The notes under the pieces are model-generated. The model was not told the origin of the DNA. It worked only from the letters and a program-made list of their open reading frames with translations, and made no database searches. DNA of 64,000 nucleotides from Chionis minor (Eukaryota > Chordata > Aves > Charadriiformes > Chionididae), in contig VZSF01000857.1 in NCBI GenBank assembly GCA_013398295.1, positions 62,001 through 126,000 of the forward strand, in the 5' to 3' direction. The position numbers were made by a program, and so were the translations under genes. Positions 38,001 to 50,000 of the stretch are shown here, piece by piece; the first letter of the stretch is position 1; each line of letters begins with the position of its first letter.

Positions 38001-41000
38001 CAGCAGATGAAACCTGATGGACCAGCAGCCTCGCTCGCTCAGGATGTAAATTCCTTTACACCATTTATTTCCTTCCTTGGAGGCAGCACAGGCACTTTGA
38101 AGCAAAGCAAAATGCAAATGGTGCCAGGTGGAAACGCGCACACGCAAACTCCACTGAGAAAAAAGACAGGGCTCGGGCAGCACTGCATCCCAGGAGCGCT
38201 TTGAAACTGGCCTGGCATCCCCGGCAGAGGAGGTGGCCATAGCACACGGTTGATGTCCCTGCGGAACCAGGAAAATAGGGACAGCCCTCGTGTGCCGAAG
38301 CCGTGGCGGTGTGGGAGCAGGGGAGATGGGAGAGGCTCTGTCGCAGGGGACAAGGAAACACAGACCCCTTCCCTGCCTCTGAGTGCCCATTCCTGCGCTG
38401 GGGGGTTCCTCAGGGCTGGGATTCCCAGGAAAAGACGGGCAGAGCTGGTCCCCAGGCTGGTCCCAGGGCAGGTGAGGACTCCGCGTCTCCGGCAATTGGA
38501 AGGGAATACATAAATGCAAAAGCAGGGAGGTGTTACACAGCAGAGGCACCAAAACAATAACAAGGCTGGGACTTCAACCAGCCCTTTGAAGAGCAGACGC
38601 TTTGATATAAGATCGAACCCAGCATTGGACCCTGGGGCCACAGGGAGGCTTCGCATCCTGGTGAGGCAGGAGCGGACACTCAGGCTCAGCTCCAGCTGCT
38701 GGTTTCTGCCAGTCCCTACCTTGGGGACAGCCTTGTCCCCAGGTGCTGGCCCTGCCTTTGCCATTTCCCATGCTGTCGTCAGCGGGATGGAGCCTGCAGC
38801 TACCCCACAACCAGACCTGGCGCCTGGGTGTGGAAGCACAAGAGGGTGCACCAGCAGAGGAGACACCATTATGGGCACCATCACAAGTAGCAGCTCTCCT
38901 CAGTGCCACCAGGTGCCTCTGGCCTGGTGAGCTGAGCAGCCCCCTGCTGCTCACCAGCACCGGGGAGGCAGCACCTGCACGATATGAGCAACTACAGCTC
39001 TCCACGCTGCCAGTATGAGCAGAGGAACTGGAGCCAAGAAACAATCACGTTGCTGTTTCCCTCTGGTATGACAGATGCATATTTACACACACACACATGC
39101 TTGCAGCGTCACCCTCCATACGACACAAAGCCTATAGTACGCTCTCCTCCTCCTCCTCTCCCCTCCCGAGTGCCCAGGACACGAGTCACACCACGCTCTC
39201 CACATCCACAACCCCAGCAGCCTCTGGACAAGATGCAGGGACCATCGGATCGATGCTCTTAGGATGCAGAGTCCCCCAGAGCAACCGCAGTGTCCCCCAT
39301 CTTGGACAGTGGAAAGGAAGGAAAGAAAGAATGGGGACCTCTTCTAAGCCCGTAGGAAGAAATCCCAAGCAGGGAATTACTGGGGAGACCCAGGTGCTGT
39401 GGCAGGAGGATGCTCTTGTGGGTGATGAACTCCCAGGGGCAGGGGCTGATGCTTTAAGTCAACAGAGTTTATCTGCATGAGACCCTCATTTCCACATGGT
39501 TTTGCAGGACTGAGGTAGAAATACAGTATTATTTAGATTCAAAAAATTCCTATTTTTCTCCAAGTACCTTCCCCATAACTTCTAACACGTATGCATCGTA
39601 GGGGCTCGATCTAAAATACACTGGAGCTTCACTCAGCCACAGTACACAAAGTGTTTTCTGAGCAGGTAACCCCTCGGTCAAGCCACCGAGGAGCGGCTCT
39701 GCCACGGCCTCGGTGGGACACGGCCAATGCCCGTGCCATTCTCCGGGGCTATTACACAACGTGGGTTGATGAAATCTGGAACACAACCTTTAAAGAAAGG
39801 CGATGGGGCAGGGGGAGGAGGAAGCCAAACAAAAGGGACATTTTACTTTCTGCCAAGAACCAGGAGAGGAAGAAAAAAAAAAACCCCACAACCATTTGTC
39901 TATCTCGCATGGCGGGCTGGTTGCCTTGGCACCGGGGCCCAACTGTCCCCGGGGGGGGGGGATCGCAGCTCTGCCGACCCACTCCGCCACGACGCTGCAC
40001 GGGAAGGGCTCAGGCTCCGACTGGCTCTGCCCTGGGCTCCCAGCGCCGCCCCAGAGCAGCAGCGAGTCTGCGGTGCCTGGGGAAGAGACATCCACGCTGC
40101 CTCCATAAATGCTTCTTGACAAATGTTAATTCTCCGAGCTAAAATATTCATGAGGGTGGCTGCCGAGGAGCGCGCTGCTCACTCGCAGCACTCTCGAGTA
40201 CTCTGCAAAGGCAGCTGCCGTGTTTGCTAAAAGCTTCTCCCACCCCCGGTGCCCGGGCTCGGCTGATCACAGTGCTTGAGGCGGGATGCAAGTGGGATCT
40301 CGGCTGCAGCGTGGGAAGGAGGAAGACTCCGCTGCCCCATTGCCACGGGCGCACCAGAGCAACATGGAGACAACCGTGCCTCGGGCAAGGGCAGCAATGC
40401 AGCTTGGACAGGCAGCTCCTGGCACCAGCGCGGCACAGGGAGCCCGCACCAGCATCGCTTCCACCATTCCCACCCCGAGGCCATCAGCAAAAAAGCACCG
40501 ACTCCTTGAAAAGTCACAGGGAGCTCCTTTTTCAGCCACAGGAGGCTAGGCACCTCCCTAAATCCCAGCTGGGGATGTACCACACACACACCGGGGCTGG
40601 CTCTGCCGGCGGGTTTGGGTGGGTGCTGCTGGCTCACACCGGTGCCAGCGGGGAGCCACAGTGTGCCCCGAGCTGCCCAGGCGCCGGGCGAGCAGGGCTG
40701 GCACCGCTGCAGGGCTCTAATGAACATTTTAGGCTTCCTGCCACTAGGCACAAGTCTATCGATACAGCCACAACGCAACCGGAGTTCCGCGGCAGGCAGA
40801 TTTTATTACACTTATAGATCATCTAACAGGCTGAGCATCCTGGATTTATTAAATTAGACAAAGGTCCTTGAAAACAACCTCTGTGGGCTCTGCAAAAGGC
40901 TGGACTGGAGCAGTCACCCATCAAAGGGGAGCGGAAGGTTGTGCTCCTCCATCCCACACCTCCCCGCAAGCAGGAGCCCCCTCATTCTCGCCGTCCCCAC

Positions 41001-44000
41001 GGCAGCTCTCTGCTCTCCCTGTGCCACCCAAGCAGGAGGCAGGTATCTTTTCTTGGCCACCTGAGCACACCTTTCCCACCTCCAGCCTTCTCGTATCCGC
41101 AGATACCGCTCAGTGAAGCCATCGAGAAACCTCCAGCTTGCTCAGGCAGTGCACCAGGCAATAGAAAAGCACTTTTTTACCATGAGCAAGGGAATGCAAC
41201 GGAGGTATCAAGCAACACGCGTCCCCCTGCACCTCTGCATGCACACCTCGTGCCCCTGCGCAAGAAACAAGGGAAGATGCGCCCAAATCTCACTTCTCTC
41301 TGGACTCTCCATCCAACCAGAAGCCATCGCCTCCATTCACAGATGGAGCCACAAGCAGTGCTCTGCAGATGTCGCCTTGGCACGTACCATGCTGGCTCCG
41401 CACCAGCCACAAACCTGGCTCACAGTGCCACCAGCAGCCACCCTGTGACAGGGGGACAGGACACCTGCCCCGGTGTGCAGCCAGCGACGCAGAAACACCC
41501 TCCCGGATGGATAAACGCCGTAACACCTCCCCCGGCCCCATCACACATTTGCCCACCGTTGGCCCCTGCTTGTTCATCATGGGCACTGACAGCCGGCTCC
41601 CAAAATTTGTTTTGCCGGAGGAGCTCCCCACAGCGCCAGGTCACCCACCCCAAGGGAGGTGGGCTTGGCAGATGGGTCAGCAAGCTCCATGCACGCCTGT
41701 CGCTGCAGGCGGGGCCCCTGTAGAGCTCTCCCAAGCCTCTACCAGGAGATAAACCAACATCAGCTCCGCTTTTGCCAGGAAGAAGGAATTTCCTTCCTTG
41801 AGAGCAGCTTGGGGAAGGGGCAAAGCGCAGAGGTTGGGCAGGAGAGTTCAGCCAGGGGCCGCTTTTAAGTGGAGTCGGTGTTTATGTCCACAGACAGCGA
41901 GTCTAAACACTGAGCGAAGCCGCGAGCTGCCTGCGAACTGGCCGCAAGCTGCCTGCGAACTGGCCGCAAGCACCCTCGGGCTCCTCTTCCACCCAGTGCC
42001 ACCTCAGCGAGGCACGGGGCAGCACCCATCCTACAGGGATGCCCAGGCAGCAAGTTTGGGACCACGCGATCCCACCCGCAGCCCCGTCCCCATGGGCGCC
42101 CATCTGGGGAGTGCGCACTGGAACAGAGCGAGCTCGGCCGGGGCTGCGCGGGAGGCTGGAGCCGGCTCGTCTTGGCCTTATATGGCGATTTTCGCGCCGC
42201 TCTTGCAGCTCCCAGCTGCTCCCCACCCCAAAGCGGGGTCGGGAGCTGGCAGCTAGCGCCTAGTCTGCCTCCTTCCTGTTAACCTCTTTCCTGCTGAACA
42301 GCCTCCGAGGGGTCTGTGCACGACGGGGATGGCCATATCCTGTCCTGATGCAACCGCCCACACCGGGCAGGGAGGGTCAGCAAACCTGGTGGTGGTCACC
42401 AAGTGGGTGCAACCTCCCTCGATGCTGGGGTCCGACCCTCTGGGTCCTCAGCAGCATCCCCAAATCCAGGGAGCCCTTCGGGGGAGCTTGCACCCGTGCT
42501 TGTACCCATGCACACTCATGTTCCATGTCCAACACTGCTGGAAGGGAAGAGGGACAGAAGATGCAAAGAACATCGGCACTGTGATGGGAACAAGAGACAT
42601 GTTCTACCGGGATTGGGGTTGATGGGCCACTCTGAGCCACCATCCTGGCTCTTTGGGGACCAAAGTAAAAGCCCAGCACCACACAAAGAGCTTGAAGCAG
42701 CTGCTGAACCCATATCCCAGCTCTTTGGGGACCAAAGCAAAAGCCCAGCACCGCACGGGCACTTGCTGGCCCTGCCATGTTGAAGGCACCATTTCACAGC
42801 CCTGCAAACTCCAGCGTCGTTCTTCCCTCTTGCTCTCCGGGATGTAAAAGCACTTAAAATGCAAAATGTCCTCCTCGCCTCCTAGGAGGGGGCTGAGAAG
42901 AATACATGATAACGGATCCGACCCCATCTGCTTGCAGCTGCCAGCGTGGCATCCTCCCCGGTCCCTGATGTGCAGGCACAACCGCTACCCAGCCAAAGGG
43001 GAAGCAAATATCTGCAGCGTTCAAGCGAGTTGTCATGGTAATCAGCCCGATGGCAAAACCCTGGCGAGACCACGCGCCGGGACAGTACACATGGCGAGGG
43101 ACCAGAGCTCGGTGCAGGGACCATGGCGGGCGAGTTGCCTAGAGAGGGAAATGCAGTCGTTTGGGGGTGGGAAGGAAAGGCAGGCTCCATTTGCATCTTA
43201 ATATTTTAATTTTAAATTGCACTGTTCCAAATTGGCCTTGTCAACTTTATTCTCCACCCCCTCAGTGTAGGAGACAGGTCCCAGGTGGTCCCCGCACTGC
43301 GCGCCACCAGGCACACACGTGCGGGCGCTCAGCACCGCCGCCGTCCACGCTGGCTCACGCGTCCCTCCTCAGGAGCAAGGGGCTTCACCAGAACGTGAGA
43401 AACCCACGTCCCCAGAGCAGGACTCATAAGCTCACCCGTAAGCAGAGATGTCCATACACACGGTGGTGCCAATTTTTTAGACAGCTCAGGAGGCGGGAAG
43501 ATTGGATTGAGGCAGGATGATCTCCACCCATGTTGGCCAGTTACCCAAGCCCTGTTCAACCACAGCTGGACCTGGATTTCTGCTTCATGGGGGTGAGGGA
43601 AACAGCTCAAGCATCTACCTGGGCATCGGCTGTGCTGCAGAGCCAAGGTTGAACCAGGGCAGGCTCTGCCCAACAGCCCGGGTTGGCCCTGCTAAGCACT
43701 CACACCAGGGCTGAGGCTGCTGCACCGATGCTCCTTTTGACTTTGAGCCTAGAGTTTGGTAGAAAAACGGGTGAGAGGGGCAATGCCCTTGCTCAGGATC
43801 CTTACAGCAGCTACGAAAAGGTGTGAAAGACGTTTAAGTGAAAAAGGCTTCCGACCTTGGGAAAAAAAACATAGGAAATGAACCCAGGGAAAAGCTCCCT
43901 TGCTGCTTCATTTTGGAGCCAGTCTTCTTGCAAAGTGGGAAAATAACTGCAGTTGATGCGGGCTTCAATGTTATTTACAGCACCAAGTGCTGCTGGAACG

Positions 44001-47000
44001 ACTCCCAAGGTCTCCTGTTCAACACTGCTGCCACATTGGGGCAACTCCCACCATGGCCAAGGGCCACCCGAGGTGCGACCACCCTTGCAGCATGGAGGTG
44101 TGGGGCAGAGTGCACAGAAACCGGGCTAAGACGTACGAGGCCACCCCACTGCATGTGGCAGCCAAAATCAGAGTGTGTGGAGAGACTTGGGAAGATCCAG
44201 ACTAGAAATCTGGGAGGAGAGAAGGGGCTGTGGAGGGAGCTGCTGCTTCTGTCTTCTCTGAACCACCAAGGATGGGCATGGCCAAGGTAAGAGCCATCCA
44301 AGGAAAGCAGCAAACTAAATCCATCAAAGCCCTGTACCTCCCTAAGCAAATCCATCTCCCTTCCAGCCTAGAGCGGGAGGAGGGACGGGTCTCCTCGTCT
44401 CCAGCCATCCCACAACCTCTCCTGCAAATGCACCCCAGCAGAGGAATCAGAGCAAACACACGGCAACAGACCGAGCCATCAGCACCATCACAGCCATGCA
44501 AAGCCACCTTCGACAGCCGTCGTTTTGAGCTCTGTGTAATTTAAGGCTCTGCATTACACCGGCTCAGGAAGCACAGTGAACTGCACACAGAGCAAGGTGA
44601 AAAATGGCAAGTGCTTCCCACAACAAGAGTAAATAAAATGGCACGACATTTCCTGGTGTCTCAGTAGAAGAAAAAGAAAAAACTTTCCGTTCCATATAAA
44701 CCAGAAATTTTCATTTTTTCCCACTAAAACACACACCAAAAAAAGGAGGAAAGCACCACCTCGCAATGGACAAATTCGGCAGAAGCCTCTCAGCAAAGCT
44801 CTGCTGAAAACTCTCACAAGACATAGGGGTTAGACCCACACAAGCCAACTCCACCCGACCAGCTGACCCAACACCGCACCGCGGGGCCACGGCTGGGGTT
44901 CCTCCCCACTTTGGCTTCTCTTGGGCGCAGCTGAACTGAAAATTTGCTCGGCAGATTTTGCTTTAGAGCGCGTAAAGGCAATTTATTTGTGGTCAACACT
45001 CTTCCCACCCCACCACGCACACACAGGTCACCTCGCGCCCACCTGCTCTCCCTTCTGCGGGGAAATAGCAGGTTCTGGTCTGGCTGCAACAAAGCAGATA
45101 CCGGTTAGGTCCCACGCTATACGTCTCTTGCAGGAGCCACTTTGGCTCTGCCAGCATGGTGGTGTTTCCTCCAAGCCCCCACTTTCACCTCCAAGGACCA
45201 CCCATACAGAATCTCGCACCAGCACTCAACGACTGCAAACGAGGTGGGGACAGCCCTGGGCATCGGCTGCACCAGATCCGCTGGAGGCTCAGGCAACTCC
45301 CACGGGCGCAGATACTTCAGTGGAAGTTCCTGAATCCGGCCACATTAGCCTGGAAATCTCATTACTCCCCAGCGCTGCTCTTACGAGCTTTGCAGAGCTT
45401 CCTGCCGGGCTGGGAATACCATGGGGCCAGGCTCCCAGGGCACTTGGGGGTCTGCAGCTGGAGCTGCGAGGGCCAACCCAAGCAGAAGAGGTTGGGTTGG
45501 GTTGGCCAACCAAGCAGCAGCTACATCCTGCACCCCACACCTCACCACTATAGAAAGCCTCATACCTGTTCTGCTCTGCATTGCTCCCAGCAGCTTCCAG
45601 ACCAGCTTGGACTCCGCAGACCTTCCCAAAAGCCAAGGTGGCGGCTGGAGAGCGTTTTTCAACCTTTGACTGTTATCCATCCCACCAAATGGCACCAAAT
45701 GGGAGGCTTTTTGGCCAACAAAGGCAGTTCCAAAGAGGAAAGCTCCCAACAGGCACACACAGCTGTTGCAGGGCAAGGAGACCACCCGGCAACAACTCGA
45801 GCTGGGCTTTGCTGCCACACGCAAGGTGCGGTGGAGGCGCCAATGCAGACAGCAAAGAGCTGTCCTGGCCAGGCAAGCACCACCCAGTTCAAAGGCAAGC
45901 AGCACCCAGGGAAAAGCACTTTGAGCACGTTCCACAGCCAGGGACAAAGGCTGGGAATAACACACCAGGTTGCCGGAATCATCCCTGTGTCCCAGGGGAG
46001 CAGCGTTTTCTCCCTAAACCTGCTGCTCCCATCTGGCTCCTGCACAAACAGAGGAGTTCAGGGAGAGGAGCAAGTTCACGGCCGTGAGCTGCTCCCAGGA
46101 GCACTCCCCACAACCTCTCCTTCGGGAGCAGCCGTTCGGCCCCAGCCGTTCGGAGCAATCTGGAGCTGGTGCACCCGAGGAGGCTTCCCCATCCCCCCTG
46201 CCTGGGACAACAGACTTCACCCCCCAGCATCGGCTTGTGCATGGCATTAACTGCCCATGCAAGCCAAACATCCCCTTCCTCCACACATCTGCTCCGTCCA
46301 TAATCCTCCCTGTCCCTCCCCTAATGGGAAAGCAGCCAGAAAAGCGAACCAAAACCCTAATTATATCCCAGTAGCTCCCCAGCGCCCCGGTGATCTGCTG
46401 TGACTTTATCCGTGCAGTTGTAGCACGGCTCACGAAACGAGAAGGAAAGGGCCAAGGCTGGCCGTGCTCCAAAAACCCACCCTTTCTCCCCAGCCGCAGC
46501 ATCACAACGGGTGGAAATCCCGTGCAAGCTCAGGGCGCTGCCACGACATGTCTAAAACCAACCTGTGCTCCCGTCCCCTCCGCCTCATCTTCCCCAGGGA
46601 TCCTGTCACCCACGGCAAGGGAAACACTGCGAGCATCACTGTATGGGGACCAAGAGGAGAGCGGTGACAACAAGAGAGCAGCCCACGGCCTCGCTGCAGG
46701 TCCCCAGGGTGCTGTTTGGCCATAATATCATGGAGAGCCACAGCTAAGGCACCTGGAGCCACAGCACCCGCGGCACGGGGCATGCAAGAGGGGGAACCCA
46801 CCCCCTGGACCATATCCCCACAGCCCCACAGCGAGGGGTGCAATGGCAGCGGAGACGTGGCATGGCTCTGGGGTGCACGCCAGGAAAACATGGGGAAAAA
46901 AATCCCTCCGTGGTAGGTGGGAGCCCTCCCCAGCTCCCCCCGTCCCGGCGCAGCTCAAGCCCCAGGAACTGGCTCTCCCTTCTGCAGAAGAGGTGGCAGA

Positions 47001-50000
47001 GGAGCCGTGCTGCCCGCGGCGGATGGCAGGGTGCAAGCCGTGTTAATATACACAGCCAAAGCAGCTCCTGGATCCTGCGGGAAGGAGGTGAAGGGTAACA
47101 TCAAGTTGCCATGCACGTGATTTACCTACGGTAACTAACTTTCAGCAAGACGGACAGGCTGGTTTATGTTGTTGCCTGCTTGCAGTCAGACTTCAGCCAC
47201 TGCAGGAAAGGGATCCCTTCCGCAGCTTTGAAGGCACAGGGTAAAATAAAAAGGTCTTAAAAAATACCCATTAGCAAAAGCACATTCACACACTGTTGCC
47301 TGGCCCAGCACGTATTTTGCTGGCATTTCTTTTCTACCTCACGTATCTTGCAGCCCGTGATCACTCAACGAGCAAGACCAATAATAAAACCTGTCTAGGA
47401 ATTCTTGTTTTCCACCAGAAATGCCTCAAAACAGCACAGACAAAAAGTGGAAGACTTCTGCGAAAACCCTGCATTCAGTAACCCTGAGAAAAACCATTTA
47501 CAAAACCTCACTGAAGACCTCAGCTTGTCTCCACGCAAGTTTTAACCTGACAATGTCCCTTTTACAGACTCCAAACCTGATGAATAATGCATGTCCGGGA
47601 TAAACCAGAAATATAATATTCACTAATGCTTACCATAACAGAGAAACAAGGACTGCAAATAAGTAATTTATTAACCCCAAACCGTGTTGCTGCTTGAACA
47701 GAGTGCACACCTCGGCTTTCGACCCCAAAAACACCGGTGGAAAAGTTTGCTCTTGAACCGTGGCAAGAGCATGCCAAGGGCTGGCTGAGACCCCCTGCTC
47801 TCATCACACCTCCAGTAGAAACATGCCTTGTCCTGGACTCCGTGAGGTGCCGACGAAGGAAAAACCCTCAAGAAAAAGGCTGGGAGCTGCCACCCTCCTT
47901 CCTCCTCCTCCTTGGGGGCCACAGCAGCCCCTTCTCTGCCGGGAGGAGAGCGGCAGTGGGAAGTCCACAACCCCGTGCTCGCCCATGGCTCCAGCCGCTT
48001 TCTCAGGCATTCCAAAATTTGGCCGGAGCTTCTTTTTGCAGCACCCTCCTCCCCCACCCCGCCACAGCTGGACGCCTGCCTAATTGCGTATTTATTTATT
48101 TCTGCATTTTCCCAGCTCCCCGCACACACTGGGCGCAGGGTTGGGGGGGGGAAGCCAAGGCCAGCTCCCAAGGCAGACCCAAAAAAACCAGAGGGGTGCA
48201 TCTCCCCCCATTCCCTGGAGGCTGGGAGGGAGCCGNCCCTGGAGGCTGGGAGGGAGCCGGGAAGCAGGGGGGGGGCTGGTCGGGAAGGGGCTGGGAGAGG
48301 GGGCAGGAAGGCGGGGGGACGCTGGCGGCATCGCCCTCCCCCTTGGCTTTGTGCACACGCTTAAGGAAATTAAAAATAGCTGCGTCCAAAGAGTGGCTGC
48401 AAGCGCCACAAAGAGCGTGTTGAGCGGAGGCAGCTGCAAGCTATTTTGCTGCCCCCGGTAATCAGCATCTCAGCTTGCAGAGCACCCCCCCTCGGCCCCC
48501 CCCAGCCCCTTCCTCCCCTGCCAGAAGCCGCCGCTGCCTTTCTCCAACCCACATATGTCATGTCAACAATCAATGAATGCAGGATCTCAGCCGGGGGAAA
48601 AAAAAAAAAAAGAGGGAATGCGCTTTGATTTTCGGAGCAGCTTTGTTGCCTTGTTCGATTCACCTCCTCGTCCTCCTCTCCGAGGAGGGTTTTGCAGTGC
48701 TGAACCCCACCAGGCAAGGCCAGGATACCCCACACCACCCAGCAGAGATGGGTCCCTTGGTGGGAACAGGGATGTGCCAGCCACCAGGATGCTATTTCTC
48801 CCAGGGATTCCTTTACGCAACGGGAAAAGGAGTGCTATTGCCCAGCGTTACCCAACCCACAGCCCACTGGTGGTCCTCACCGACCTCAGCTGGTGGCCCG
48901 TGACAGGGCTGGAAAGAATTAAAACCAACCCCATCCCCATCAGGGAATGCTCGGGAGCCCAGCACTGCCTCGGCTTGCGGAGAACTGGGATCAGGCACCC
49001 ACCAAAGGCACCCACCGTTGCAGCCCGTTCCTCAGCTGCCCATGGGGAGTACAGCAGAGCTCCCACCGCCTTTACTTCAACTGCACCACCGGGAAGAAAA
49101 AGGAAGAAAAGAAAAAAAGGAAAAAGAAGAGGGAAAAAAAAGAAAAAAAGGAAAAAGCAACTGGAGCAACTGCCTGTAGTAAATACCAGTGCCACCATCT
49201 GTCACTCGCCGCTGCGGTATTTGGGGGCCGTTGCTGGAGTGCTGGGTTTTGTTACGACATTTACGGCGTGGTGGGACGCAGAGGGAAGGCAGGTCCGAGG
49301 CGCAGAGTGGGAATGCCAGCCGGGGCTCAAAGGGCTCGCGTGAGGGTAATTGTGTGCTCCACAATTAGCTGTGTCATTTCACTACCAGCTCTGACATCTT
49401 CACTGCTAAACGCCGTTAGAAGCAGGTTTGATTTCTGCATTAACATTTTACAGTGGATCACCATTTTTCTTTCACTGAGAGCCTGCAGCCAGGCTGGAGG
49501 CCACAGGGACGGAGCCCACATTTTCAGAAGTCACAAAGAAGAAACTCCAGCTGCTGCGAGCGCCTGCATCGCTCTGCCTTCCCTAAACTAAATAAGTGCA
49601 ACTTAAAAACCAGCTCACCTCCCTCACCACTCCTGCACACATCTTTTACACAAACGTCTTTGCTAGGACTCAAGAGATGGAGGAGCAGGGAAAAAGCAGA
49701 AAGGACAGAGCCACTTGAACCTGTTCTTGTTGCTCAGCGTAAGAGCAATTCCAGCTTTGCAGCTCACCCAGCAGAAGACAATAGGGGCTGTGTTGTTTCC
49801 AGGAAGGATGCACCTGGGCCAGGTCATCAAAGCTGCTTGTTCATTAGGAGGTCACTGGCTGTATCGAGCTCTCACAACTCTGCTTTCATCCTCTTGCCTT
49901 CTGTTAACTCCCAAACCTCCCACCACAGACTGCTTCGCACCAGGGCCTCTCCCGAGCATGTCCTGCAGGCACTGAACCACCCTTCTCGGGCGGCTTGGAC

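Noticed and set aside
37674..38884. Two overlapping minus-strand open frames of 292 and 281 residues
   Set aside because: They overlap in different frames, have low-complexity Pro/Ser/Gly composition and no matching splice phase to MPRIP.
45156..46250. 364-residue plus-strand open frame, the longest outside MPRIP
   Set aside because: Rich in His, Gln, Pro, Ser and Trp with no domain pattern; other frames are also open. Chance is likely in a stop-poor region. A protein search and RNA-seq would settle it.
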